64,000 nucleotides of DNA from Comamonas endophytica (GTDB lineage: Bacteria; Pseudomonadota; Gammaproteobacteria; Burkholderiales; Burkholderiaceae_C), in NCBI RefSeq assembly GCF_023634805.2, contig NZ_CP106882.1:1-64000 (forward strand), read 5' to 3'. Position 1 is the stretch's first letter. Every line of letters starts with the position of its first letter. Shown here in pieces: positions 1 through 8,737 of this stretch. A model generated the notes under the pieces. It was not told where the DNA came from and did not search any database. It worked only from the letters and a program-made list of their open reading frames with translations. Position numbers and translations under genes: made by a program.

Positions 1-630
1 GAAGCGCTCCATGCGGCCGAATGCGCCGATCAGCTGCTTGGCGTTATAGGACTGGTTCGGGTCCAGCGTCAGCGCCACCTCCGGCCCCACCGAGGCGCGC
101 ACCGCGGCGATGCGCTGGATGTCGGTCTCGGTGTCGCCAGCCAGCTTGAGCTTGAGCTGGCCGTAGCCCTCGCCCGCGAGCCGCGCGGCCATTGCCGCCA
201 TCTCGTCGGGCGCCTTGATCGGCAGGATGCGCGACAGCGCCACGCCATCGCGCAGCTTGCCGCCCAGCAGCACATGCACCGGCACGCCCAGGCGGCGCGC
301 CAGCAGGTCGTGCAGCGCCATGTCGATGCCGGCTTTCACCGTGGGGTTGAAGGCCAGCGTGGCATCGATCTCCTCCATCACCGCAGCGATGTCGTCGGCG
401 CGCCGCCCGACCAGCCGCGGCGCGAGGAACTCGAGCGCGGCCAGCGCGCCGGCGCCATGCGTGGAGATCGCGGGAATCGCATGCACATAGCCCAGGCCGG
501 TGTGGCCGTCCTCGTCCTGCAGCTGCAGCACCGCCCCTTCCAGGCGCGGCACCTGCGCGCGCGCGAATTTCCATTGCGGGTCCGCCAGCCCCTGGATGCA
601 GGGCTTGACCGTGGCGTGGGTGATCTTCAT
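1..630 (-). CDS. Mandelate racemase/muconate lactonizing enzyme family protein (partial, runs off window start)
   Basis: This is the N-terminal 210 codons of an enolase-superfamily enzyme; the C-terminal part lies beyond base 1. Reading from ATG at 630-628 gives MKITHATVKPC, a capping domain, then the barrel with the KLKLAG strand that carries the catalytic Lys pair and DPNQSY with the first metal-binding Asp. Members abstract the proton alpha to a carboxylate and act as racemases, cycloisomerases or sugar-acid dehydratases; the visible part does not fix the substrate. The start lies 4 bp after the stop of the upstream Bug receptor gene, so the two are almost certainly co-transcribed and the substrate is probably the acid bound by that receptor. 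Family assignment is confident; the reaction is open. Confidence 0.85.
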   Translation of the reverse strand, partial: MKITHATVKPCIQGLADPQWKFARAQVPRLEGAVLQLQDEDGHTGLGYVHAIPAISTHGAGALAALEFLAPRLVGRRADDIAAVMEEIDATLAFNPTVKAGIDMALHDLLARRLGVPVHVLLGGKLRDGVALSRILPIKAPDEMAAMAARLAGEGYGQLKLKLAGDTETDIQRIAAVRASVGPEVALTLDPNQSYNAKQLIGAFGRMERF

Positions 631-634
631 GGCA

Positions 635-1603
635 TCAATCCAGCTTGATCTTGGCGCTGGCGATCACGCCGCGCCATTTATCGGACTCGGCCTGCATCAG
701 GCTGCGGTACTCCGCGCCCGTCGAGGTCGCGGCCAGCGCGCCCTGCTTGAGGAACTGCGCCTTCATCTCGGGCGAACCGATGGCCTTCACGGCCGCGTCG
801 CGCAGCTTGGCCTGCACCGCGGCGGGAATGCCCTTGGGCGCGACCAGCCCGTAGGTGGTTTCCATCTGCACGTTCGACAGCCCCAGCTCCACCGTTGTCG
901 GCACGTCGGGCAGCTGCGGCGCGCGCGTCTTGCCCGCCACCGCCAGCACCACCAGGTTGCCGTTGGCGGCGAAGGGCAGAATCGGCAGCAGGTCGACCAT
1001 GGTCATCTGCACCTCGCCCGAGAGCACCGCGCTGATGGCCGGCGCCGCGCCCTTGTAGGGCACGTGCACGATGGCGGCGCCGGTCTCGCGCTTGAACAGC
1101 TCGAAGCCGATGTGCGGCGTGGTGCCCGCGCCGGCCGAGCTGTAGTTCAGCGTATCGGGGGCGGCCTTGGCCTTGGCGATCAGCTGCTCGATCGAGGTGA
1201 TGCCCGACTTGCGGTTGACCACGATCACGCTCGGGATGCGCGCCGCGAGCGTGAGGAATTCCAGCTCGTCCAGCGTGTAGGGCACCTTCGTCAGGTTCGG
1301 CATGCCGGCCAGCGGGCCGGGCGCGACTAGCGCGAAGCTGTAGCCGTCGGCCGCGGCCTTGGCGGTGGCGTCCACTCCGATGGTGCCGCCGGCGCCGGCG
1401 CGGTTGTCCACGACGACCGCCTGGCCCAGCGAGGCCGCCATCTTCGTGCCGATTATGCGCGCGATGGCGTCCGTGGGGCCGCCCGCGGCATAGGGCACGA
1501 TCAGCTTCAGGGGCTTGGCGGGCCAGTTGTCGGCCAGGGCGCAGCCGCTGGCCAGCAGCGGGCCGACGGTGGCAATGAGGGTGGCGAAGCTACGTCTATC
1601 CAT
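635..1603 (-). CDS. Bug/TctC-family tripartite tricarboxylate transporter substrate-binding protein
   Basis: A 322-residue periplasmic solute receptor of the Bug family. The N-terminus MDRRSFATLIATVG plus a hydrophobic stretch ending near ALAD is a signal peptide with a Tat-like RRSF start. The mature part begins WPAKPLKLIVPYAAGGPTD, the family signature, followed by the GAGGTIG and SSAGAGTTPH ligand loops. I chose ATG 1603 because GGAGA sits 7 bases upstream; a longer reading adds 12 unconvincing residues. No TctA/TctB membrane partners are in the window, as is usual for orphan Bug genes in this bacterial group. The enolase-superfamily gene follows after 4 bp, and the divergent CoA-transferase gene starts 176 bp away. 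The ligand is probably a carboxylate. Confidence 0.92.
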   Translation of the reverse strand: MDRRSFATLIATVGPLLASGCALADNWPAKPLKLIVPYAAGGPTDAIARIIGTKMAASLGQAVVVDNRAGAGGTIGVDATAKAAADGYSFALVAPGPLAGMPNLTKVPYTLDELEFLTLAARIPSVIVVNRKSGITSIEQLIAKAKAAPDTLNYSSAGAGTTPHIGFELFKRETGAAIVHVPYKGAAPAISAVLSGEVQMTMVDLLPILPFAANGNLVVLAVAGKTRAPQLPDVPTTVELGLSNVQMETTYGLVAPKGIPAAVQAKLRDAAVKAIGSPEMKAQFLKQGALAATSTGAEYRSLMQAESDKWRGVIASAKIKLD

Positions 1604-1779
1604 GTCTCGGTCTCCTTTGCTGCCAAGTCTAGGCAGCACCCCCCCGCGCGGTAAGGCCCCCGCCTCGCAAGCCTGCTATGCGCCCTGGCGCATCTCAGCA
1701 TTGCGCGCGCCACGGCTAGGCGCCCTCCCCGGCCAGGCCTAAAGTCCAGCCATTGCCAAAGCTGACTGGAGTCTTTCTG

Positions 1780-3018
1780 ATGACCAATGCCAAAGGGGCT
1801 TCGGGCCCGCTGTCCCATCTGCGGGTGCTGGACCTGAGCCGCATCCTCGCCGCGCCCTGGGCCGGACAGATCCTGGCCGACCTCGGGGCCACGGTCACCA
1901 AGGTCGAGCGCCCGGGCGCCGGCGACGACACGCGGTCCTGGGGCCCCCCGTTCCTGAAGGATGCCGAGGGCAACGACACCCGGGAAGCCGGCTACTACCT
2001 GGCGGTGAACCGCGGCAAGCGCTCGATCACCGTGAGCCTGGACACGCCCGAGGGCCAGCAGATCGTGCGCGACCTGGCGCTGCAGTCCGACATCGTGCTG
2101 GAGAACTACAAGGCCGGCACGCTCGCGCGCTACGGCCTGGACGAGGCCAGCCTGCGCCGGATCAATCCCCGGCTCATCTACTGCTCGGTCACCGGCTTCG
2201 GCCAGACCGGCCCGCGCCGCGACCAGCCGGCCTATGACTTCCTGATCCAGGCGATGGGCGGCCTGATGAGCGTGACCGGCGAGCGCGATGGCCAGCCCGG
2301 CGGCGGCCCGCAGAAAGTGGGCGTGCCCATCGTCGACCTGATGACCGGCATGTACACCGCGGTGGCGGTGCTCGCCGCCGTGGCCCGACGCGACCAGAGC
2401 GGCGTGGGCGAGTCCATCGACATCGCCATGCTCGACGTGCAGGTGGCGACGCTGGCCAACCAGGCGATGAACTACCTGGTGTCCGACAAGGTTCCCAAGC
2501 GCAATGGCAACGCGCACCCGAACATCCAGCCGCAGGACGTCTATGCCTGCGCCGATGGCGACGCGATCCTGGTCGTAGGCAACGACGGCCAGTTCGCCAA
2601 GCTCTGCACCGTGCTCGGCCACCCCGAATGGGCCCAGGACGAGCGCTTCGCCACCAACGCCCAGCGGGTGCGCAATATCCAGGTGCTGTCGGCCATGCTG
2701 CGCCACGAGTTCGCGCAGCGCCCGCGCGCCGAGCTGATCGCCGCGCTCGACGGCGCCGGCGTGCCCTGCGGCGCGATCAACTCGGTGCCCGAGGTGTTCG
2801 AGGATCCGCAGGTCAAGGCCCGTGGCATGCTCAGATACGTGCCCCACCCCAGCGGCGTGCAGGTGCCGCAGGTGACGAGCCCGATCCGCTTCAGCGAGAC
2901 CCCGCTGCAGGAGCAGGCGGCCCCGCCGCTGCTGGGCCAGCACTCGCGCCAGGTGCTCGAGGAGCTGGGCTATTCCGCCGAGCGCATCGACGGCCTGCTG
3001 GCCAGCGGCGTGGTCTGA
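1780..3018 (+). CDS. CaiB/BaiF family (family III) CoA transferase
   Basis: A 412-residue family III acyl-CoA transferase, moving CoA between carboxylic acids. The N-terminus shows LRVLDLSRILAAPWAGQ and LADLGATVTKVERPG, the standard CoA-binding start. The catalytic Asp is in the YDFLIQAMGGLM region, and GVPIVDLMTGMYT is the second family hallmark. The length is typical. ATG 1780 has GGAG 8 bases upstream; a TTG at 1753 is open but has no such site. It is transcribed away from the Bug/racemase pair and followed by a strong intrinsic terminator and the broken glutathione transferase gene. It likely activates the acid imported by the neighbouring system, which is an inference from position. Confidence 0.92.
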   Translation: MTNAKGASGPLSHLRVLDLSRILAAPWAGQILADLGATVTKVERPGAGDDTRSWGPPFLKDAEGNDTREAGYYLAVNRGKRSITVSLDTPEGQQIVRDLALQSDIVLENYKAGTLARYGLDEASLRRINPRLIYCSVTGFGQTGPRRDQPAYDFLIQAMGGLMSVTGERDGQPGGGPQKVGVPIVDLMTGMYTAVAVLAAVARRDQSGVGESIDIAMLDVQVATLANQAMNYLVSDKVPKRNGNAHPNIQPQDVYACADGDAILVVGNDGQFAKLCTVLGHPEWAQDERFATNAQRVRNIQVLSAMLRHEFAQRPRAELIAALDGAGVPCGAINSVPEVFEDPQVKARGMLRYVPHPSGVQVPQVTSPIRFSETPLQEQAAPPLLGQHSRQVLEELGYSAERIDGLLASGVV

Positions 3019-3043
3019 GCCTCCATTTGCCTCCGGTGCCCCG

Positions 3044-3078
3044 AGCCGGTACCAAACCGGTACCGGCTTTTCCTTTTT
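3044..3078 (+). terminator. Intrinsic terminator after the CoA-transferase gene
   Basis: A perfect 10-bp stem, AGCCGGTACC (3044-3053) and GGTACCGGCT (3059-3068), with a 5-base loop is followed by a T-rich run to about 3078. It begins 26 bases after the CoA-transferase stop and ends just before the glutathione transferase start, so it should separate the two transcripts. Confidence 0.8.
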
Positions 3079-3100
3079 GCCACCTTCCTGGATTCTTCAC

Positions 3101-3705
3101 ATGCAACTGCACTGGTCCCCCAAATCGCCCTATGTGCGCAAAGTGATGATCTGCGCCCACGAGCTGCAGCTGGCGCAGCAGCTCACCCTGGTGCGCTCCG
3201 TCGCCGCCATGCTCAAGCCCAACGCCGCGCTGATGCGGGACAACCCGCTGTCGAAGATCCCGACGCTGGTGCTGGACGACGGCCGGACGCTGTTCGACTC
3301 CGCGGTCATCTGCGAATACCTCGACAGCCTGGCCGGCGGCGCGCTGTTCCCCAGGAGGGCGCGGCGCGCTGGGCGGCGCTGCGCTGGCACGCGCTGGGCG
3401 ACGGCCTGCTCGACGCGCTGATCCTGTGGCGCAACGAACGCGAGCGCGAGGCGCCGCTGGCCGCCTTGCTCGCGGCCTTCGAGCTCAAGACGCGCGCCAG
3501 CCTGGAGGTGCTCGAGGGCGAGGTGCAGGCGCTCGAAGCCAGCGACTTCGGCATCGGCCATCTGACGCTGGTCTGCGCGCTGGGCTATATCGACTACCGT
3601 TTCGGCGACCTGGGCTGGCGCGGACAGGCGCCGCAGCTGGCGGCGTGGTTCGTGCGGATGCAGCAGCGGCCGTCAGTGATGGCTACGGAGCCGGTGGACG
3701 GGTGA
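3101..3705 (+). pseudogene. Glutathione S-transferase, frameshifted
   Basis: It begins MQLHWSPKSPYVRKVMI, a classic thioredoxin-fold GST N-terminus with the catalytic SPY/VRK region. LSKIPTLVLDDGRTLFDS and the ICEYLDS motif that bind glutathione follow. The frame is lost at the C run 3349-3352; adding one C restores a continuous alpha-helical C-terminal domain in the next frame that ends at 3705 (200 codons, normal GST length). Both halves read as good GST sequence, so the lesion is either very recent or a sequencing deletion. If real, the product stops shortly after the N-terminal domain and would be inactive. No close operon partner because a terminator precedes it. Confidence 0.8.
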
Positions 3706-3712
3706 TGGGAAT

Positions 3713-3971
3713 CCGTTCGTCCTGGGATTGCCTGGGCGGCCGCGTCGAAGGATGACGGGGCTGTGCTCAATTTTAAGGACAGGCCGTCCATGGTTCGACA
3801 GGCTCACCACGAACGGTTTGCAGTTGCTCAGCTGCACCGATAAACCGTTCGTCCTGAACTTGTCATAGGATGACGGGCTTTGAAACCGTTCGTCCTGAGC
3901 CTGCCTAGCCGGCCGCGTCGAAGGATGACGGGCCTGTGCTCAATTTTAAGGACAGGCCGTCCATGGTTCGA
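3713..3971. repeat. REP-like interspersed repeat cluster
   Basis: Two direct copies of an 86-bp unit lie at 3713-3798 and 3886-3971. Both start CCGTTCGTCCTG, contain GGCCGCGTCGAAGGATGACG and CTCAATTTTAAGGACAGG, and end CCATGGTTCGA. A partial third copy of the left end lies at 3845-3880. Copies are followed by CACCACGAACG, the inverted form of the same core. This resembles short palindromic repeats with a GTTCGTCCTGAGC-type core that are scattered between genes in many Proteobacteria. The block fills the gap between the GST and acyl-CoA dehydrogenase genes, both of which end here. Confidence 0.75.
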
Positions 3972-4043
3972 TGGGGCCGCCCAGGCAAGCTCAGGATCAC
4001 CACGAACGATTTTCACAGCTACTCGAGCCTGGGCGCCCCATCG
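3969..4043. repeat. Long imperfect inverted repeat downstream of the acyl-CoA dehydrogenase gene
   Basis: CGATGGGGCCGCCCAGGC at 3969-3986 pairs with GCCTGGGCGCCCCATCG at 4027-4043 with a single unpaired G, giving a 17-bp stem around a 40-base loop that carries another CACCACGAACG core. It is 34 bp past the acyl-CoA dehydrogenase stop on the minus strand. It may act as a transcript-stabilising or terminating hairpin, or be part of the neighbouring REP-like cluster. No T-run is seen, so it is not a standard terminator. Confidence 0.55.
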
Positions 4044-4077
4044 AAGACAGCCTTCAAGGCTCAAGGCAAGCCCAAAA

Positions 4078-6371
4078 TCAAACCGGCAACTCCAGCACCT
4101 GCTTCGCCAATATCCCGCGCTGGATCTCGTTGCTCCCCGCGAAGATCTTCGCCCCCAGGCAGTTGAACAGCGGCGCCACGACCTGCATGTCGATCTCGCC
4201 ATTGCGGGTGTGGTCGCGCAGCCCGCCGTATTCGTCCGCGATCTCCACCAGCAGCAGCGCCAGCCGCTCCCAGGTCTCGGTGGACCAGATCTTGAGCATC
4301 GAGATGCTCGCCGGGATCGGCTCCCGCGCTTGGCGATCTCGGCAAAGCCCGCATAGGCCGCGCCCAGGTCGGCGGTGTCGAGCTGCAGCTCGGTGAAACG
4401 CGCACGGAAAACCGGATCCTCCAGCAGGCCGCGCTGGCGCGCGAGCTTTTCCACCTGCACCAGCGTGTGCTGCGAATGCTTGGGGCTGCCGGTGAACAGC
4501 CGCTCGAAGCCCAGCAGCGCCTTGGCCACGGTCCAGCCCTGGTTGAGCCCGCCCACCAGGTTCGCGCGCGGCACGCGCACGTTGTCGAAGAACACCTCGC
4601 AGAACTCGCGCTCGCCGGCGATGTTGCGTATCGGCCGCACCGTCACGCCGGGCGTCTTCAGGTCCAGCAGCAGGAAGCTGATGCCGGCCTGCTTCTTGAC
4701 GCTCTTGTCGGTGCGCACCAGCATGAACATGTGCGTGCCGTCCGCGCCCCAGGTGGTCCAGGTCTTCTGGCCGTTGACGATGAAGTCGTCGCCGTCGATC
4801 ACCGCCTCGCAGCGCACCGATGCCAGGTCGGAGCCGGCATTGGGCTCGGAATAGCCCTGGGTCCATACATGTTCGCCGGCCAGGATCGGCGGCAGGAAGC
4901 GCGCGCGCTGCTCGTCATTGCCGAAGCGCATCAGGATCGGGCCGACCATCACCAGGCCCTGGTCGGGCGAGCGCGCCACGCCCCAGGCCTCGGTTTCCTC
5001 GATATAGGCGATCAGCTTGTCGGCCGGCAGCCCCATGCCGCCATGCTCCCGGGGCCATGCCGGAGCGATCCAGCCCAGGCGCGACAGCGTCAGGTACCAG
5101 TCGCGCGATTCGGCCCACGACTGGCGGTAGGGCATGTGGCGCCGCGCCTCGGGGTAATGCGCGGCGAACAGCGCGCGCACCTTGCGGCGGAAATCCGCCT
5201 CCGGCATGGCATCCCAGTCCTGGCCGGCCGAGAAGTCCTCCTGCGCCCCCGCCGGCGCAGCGGCTGCCGCGGCAGGCGCCTGCAGCTGCGCGTAGCGCTG
5301 GCGGTGCGCACTGGCCGTGCCCCAGCGGCTGCCCAGCAGCAGCGCGCGCTTGAAGTACAGGCCGATGTCGTATTCGTTGGTGGTGCCGATCGCGCCATGC
5401 AGCTGGATCGCCATGCGCGCCATCTCCAGCGCCGCGTGCGCGCAGCGCGCCTTGGCGCGGCTGGCGATCGCGGCCAGCGCCTCGGGCGCAGGGCCGTTCG
5501 CCGCGGCAGCGACCGCATCGCGCAGGCAGGCCGATGCCAGCTCGACCTGGATCAGGCCGTCGACCAGCCGGTGCTGCAGCGCCTGGAAGCTGCCGATGGG
5601 CTTGCCGAACTGCACCCGCGTCGTGAGGTAGTCGCGCGTGAGCTCCAGGCTGCGGCGCGCCATGCCGGCCAGCTCGGCGGACTGCGCGATGCGGGCGATT
5701 TCAGTGGCCTGGCGCAGCGCGGCGATGACCGCCTCGCCCTGGGCAATGCGGACCGCGCTGGACCGCTCGAAGCGCAGCTCGGACAGCGCACTGCCATCCA
5801 CGCCGAGATGGGCTTCCAAGGCGACGCCCGCGCTTGCGGCCTCGGCCCAGACCAGGGCCGCCTCTTCGCCCTGGCGCGCAAGGACCAGCCAGCCATCGGC
5901 GCCCGGCCCGGGCCGCACGAAGCGCTTGCAGCCGCTGAGTGTGCCGGCATCGGCATCGAAAGACGTCGTCTGGCGGGCGCCGGCCTCCAGCGTGCCCGCC
6001 GCTTCCTGCCAGGCCACGCCGGCGATGGTCTCGCCGCCCAGCAGGCGCGCCAGCAGCGCGTCGCGCTCCGGGCTGGAGGGCAGCTGCGCGAGCAGCGCGA
6101 TCGGCTGCACGCCCGCATCGACAAAAGGCTCGGGCAGCAGGTGGCGCCCGACCTGTTCGGCAATGGCCGCCACCTCGGCAATGCCCAGCCCCAGGCCGCC
6201 ATCCTCTTCGGCGACCGGAATCGACAGCCACCCCAGCCCGGCGATCTCCTGCCATACGGCGCGATCGAAGCCGCCACCCTCGTCCTCCAGCCGGCGCACG
6301 CGTTGGCGCTGGTCCGTGGCGCCAAGGTAGTCGGCGGCGCTGTCGGCAAACAGTTGGGAGGATTCAGACAT
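4078..6371 (-). pseudogene. Fused double-domain acyl-CoA dehydrogenase, one frameshift near the C-terminus
   Basis: Two acyl-CoA dehydrogenase modules lie in one frame. Residues 1-375 (starting MSESSQLFADSAADYL) contain QFGKPIGSFQALQHRL and LHGAIGTTNEYDIGLYFKR. After an Ala-rich linker, residues about 400-764 contain YSEPNAGSDLASVRCEA (FAD/substrate loop) and the C-terminal GSNEIQR motif. Such proteins oxidise acyl-CoA thioesters at the alpha-beta bond using FAD. The reading frame breaks at the CCC run 4323-4325; one extra base there rejoins it to KIWSTETWERLALLLVE and the natural stop at 4078. Start ATG 6371 has GGAGG 4 bases upstream. If the break is real, about 85 C-terminal residues including the GSNEIQR helix are lost and replaced by a foreign tail. 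Confidence 0.85.
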
Positions 6372-6620
6372 GGCATCCTCCGCCCATCGGGGCGCGGGTG
6401 CCTTGGCCGCAGGAGCTGGGTGTGATTCGAAGCATGGGCATTCTCTTGGCTTGGGGCCCGACACGGTGGCGCAATGGCGTCGAGCAAGTTGGAATGCTTC
6501 ATTGAAGCACCGCCCGGCCAGGCTGTGGCCCCCCGCATGCGCACATCAGCTATGCAAATGTGGAAAGCCGCGGCCGCGGGGCCGGCACAATGACTCTTCC
6601 TGGCAAGCTTGAGATCACCT

Positions 6621-7573
6621 ATGAAAATCGTTTTCCTGGACCGCGCGACGCTGTCCCCGAAACCACGCTGCGGCGCCCGGGCTTCGCGCATGAACTGGTG
6701 TGCCACGAGGGCACGGCGCCAAGCGAGGTCGCCGAGCGCATCGCCGACGCCGATATCGTCATCGTCAACAAGGTGAAGATCGGCGCCGAGGCGCTGCAGC
6801 GGGCCGCGCGCCTGAAGCTGGTGGCCGTGGCGGCCACCGGCACGGACTGCATCGACCTCGAGGCCTGCGCCGCACGCGGCATCACCGTGAGCAACGTGCG
6901 CAACTACGCGGCCCATACCGTGCCGGAACACACCTTCGCGCTGATCTTCGCGCTGCGCCGCAGCATCTGTGCCTACCGCGACTCGGTCAAGGCCGGGCGC
7001 TGGCAGGAATCCGGGCAATTCTGCTATTTCGATTACCCCATACGCGACCTTGCGGGCTCCACGCTGGGAATCATCGGCGATGGCGCGCTGGGCAGCGCCG
7101 TGGCGGCGATCGCGCGGGCGCTGGGCATGCAGGTGCTGATGGCGGCGCACAAGGGGCGTGCGGGCATGGGCCGGCTCTACACGCCCTTCGAGGAGGTGCT
7201 GGCGCGTGCGGACATCCTCACGCTGCACTGCCCGCTCACGCCCCGCACCCGCCACATGATCGGCGCCGCGGAGTTCGCGCAGATGGCGCGCAAGCCGCTG
7301 CTGATCAACACCGCACGCGGCGGGCTGGTCGATGAAGCCGCGCTTGCCGCGGCCCTGCGCAGCGGCCGGATCGCGGGCGCCGGCTTCGACGTGGTCTCGG
7401 CCGAGCCGCCCGCGGCCGACCACCCCTTCATGGCGCTGCTGGAGCTGCCGAACTTCATCCTGACGCCGCACGTGGCCTGGGCTTCGCAGGAAGCGATCCA
7501 GGGGCTTGCGGACCAGCTCGTCGACAATATCGAGGCCTTTGCCGCCGGGCGCGCGGTCAACGTGGTGGCCTGA
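6621..7573 (+). CDS. D-2-hydroxyacid dehydrogenase, NAD-binding (possible frameshift near start)
   Basis: The protein shows the Rossmann motif GIIGDGALGSAV, the catalytic Arg in INTARGGLVDE, Glu in FDVVSAEPP and His in LTPHVAWAS, and ends in a VNVVA tail as in glycerate dehydrogenases (HprA type). It would interconvert a 2-keto acid and a D-2-hydroxy acid with NAD(P)H. The natural start appears to be ATG 6621 (MKIVFLDRATLSP), but this frame joins the rest only if one C is added to the CCCC run at 6655-6658. Without it the frame is open back to a GTG at 6560, giving an atypical N-terminus. It ends 16 bp from the stop of the convergent Bug gene. Confidence 0.85.
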
Positions 7574-7589
7574 ACGCCGTGCCCCATCA

Positions 7590-8558
7590 CTATTCGGCCT
7601 TGGCGCCAGCGGCCTTGATCACCGGATCCCAGCGCTGGATTTCCGCCGTGGTGTGCTGGCGCAGGGCCTCGGGCCTGAGGCGCTCGCCCTGGGGGATGAC
7701 CACGCCCATGTCGCCAAAGCGCTTGACCAGCGCCGGCTCGGCCAAAGCCACGCGCGCGGCCTGGTTCAAACGCTCGAGCACTTCCGCGGGCGTGCCCTTG
7801 GGCGCATACAGCCCATGCCACACCGCCAGCTCGAATCCGGGCATGCTGGCCTCGGTGAAGGTCGGCACCTCGGGCATGGTGGCCAGCCGTTCCCTGGTCG
7901 CCATCGCATAGGGCTTGAGCATGCCGGCCTGGATATGCGGGCCCGTGGCCACCGGCTGATCGCAGGTGACATCCACATTGCCCGCAATCAGATCCTGCAG
8001 CGCCGGGCCGGTGCCGCGGTACGGCACCATGGTCACGCTGGTGCCCAGCGTCTGGTTGATCAGCATGGCGCACAGGTGAGAGGTGGCGCCCACGCCGGCA
8101 TGCGCGAACTTCACGGTGCCGGGCTGCGCTTTCATCTTCTTCACCAGATCGGCCAGCGTGGCGGGCGCGAAGCTCTTGTTGCGCACCAGGATCATCGGCA
8201 CATCGCCCGCCAGCGCGATCGGCTCCAGGTCCTTTTTGGCGTCGAAGCTGAGCTTGTTGTAGAGCGCCGGGGCCGTTGCAATGCCCATGTTGTGCAGCAG
8301 CAGCGTGTGGCCGTCGTTCTGCGCCCGCGCCACGCGCGCCGTGCCGATGGTGCCGCCCGCGCCGCCGGCGTTCTCCACGATGACCTGCTGCCCCAGATCG
8401 CGCGTCATCGCCTCGGCCAGCACCCGCGCCAGCACATCCGTGGAGCCGCCTGCGGCGTAGGGCACGACGATGGTGACCGGCTTGGTGGGAAACGCCAGCG
8501 CGGCAGTGCCGGCGGCGGCCAAGACGGCGGCGAGAAGGGTCCGGGGGAAAGAACGCAT
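7590..8558 (-). CDS. Bug/TctC-family periplasmic substrate-binding protein
   Basis: A 322-residue receptor with signal peptide MRSFPRTLLAAVLAAAGTAALA and mature start FPTKPVTIVVPYAAGGSTD. Ligand-loop signatures GGAGGTIG and AHAGVGATSH and the VPYRGTGPALQDL segment are present. It binds a small, probably carboxylated, ligand in the periplasm. It is the last gene of a minus-strand group with the beta-hydroxyacid dehydrogenase and the PcaC-like gene, but is separated from them by 175 bp that include a GC-rich tandem repeat, so it may have its own promoter. Confidence 0.92.
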   Translation of the reverse strand: MRSFPRTLLAAVLAAAGTAALAFPTKPVTIVVPYAAGGSTDVLARVLAEAMTRDLGQQVIVENAGGAGGTIGTARVARAQNDGHTLLLHNMGIATAPALYNKLSFDAKKDLEPIALAGDVPMILVRNKSFAPATLADLVKKMKAQPGTVKFAHAGVGATSHLCAMLINQTLGTSVTMVPYRGTGPALQDLIAGNVDVTCDQPVATGPHIQAGMLKPYAMATRERLATMPEVPTFTEASMPGFELAVWHGLYAPKGTPAEVLERLNQAARVALAEPALVKRFGDMGVVIPQGERLRPEALRQHTTAEIQRWDPVIKAAGAKAE

Positions 8559-8637
8559 GATGAATGTCTCCTGGTTATGGGTATGTAATTCGCATCAGTG
8601 CTCGTCAGTGCTGCCGAACGCCACCAAGGCCGAGGTG

Positions 8638-8737
8638 GCGCGGCCGGCTAGGCGCGGCCGGCCAGGCGCGGCCGGCTAGGCGCGGCCGGCCAGGCGCGGC
8701 CGGCCAGGCGCGGCCGGCTCAGGCGCGGATGGCTCAG
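8638..8737. repeat. GC-rich 14-bp tandem repeat
   Basis: Five 14-bp copies (GCGCGGCCGGCTAG or GCGCGGCCGGCCAG) run from 8638 to 8707, followed by two diverged 15-bp copies to 8737. Every intact copy contains the CGGCCG palindrome, so the array can form many alternative hairpins. It lies directly behind the stop codon of the beta-hydroxyacid dehydrogenase gene, and the last diverged copy contains that stop (8734-8736). Copy number probably varies between strains. Confidence 0.9.

Noticed and set aside
1507..2943. Long open frame on the minus strand opposite the CoA-transferase gene
   Set aside because: It is a shadow of the plus-strand gene in GC-rich DNA: low-complexity His/Ala/Arg-rich translation, while the opposite strand gives an unmistakable CaiB/BaiF protein.
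4467..6425. 652-codon open frame on the plus strand opposite the acyl-CoA dehydrogenase gene
   Set aside because: Translation is repetitive Arg/Gly/Ala/His without domain motifs; the minus strand carries two clear acyl-CoA dehydrogenase domains.
8638..8737. Possible CRISPR-like array
   Set aside because: Units are contiguous 14-15-bp tandem repeats with no spacers, and no cas genes are in the window.
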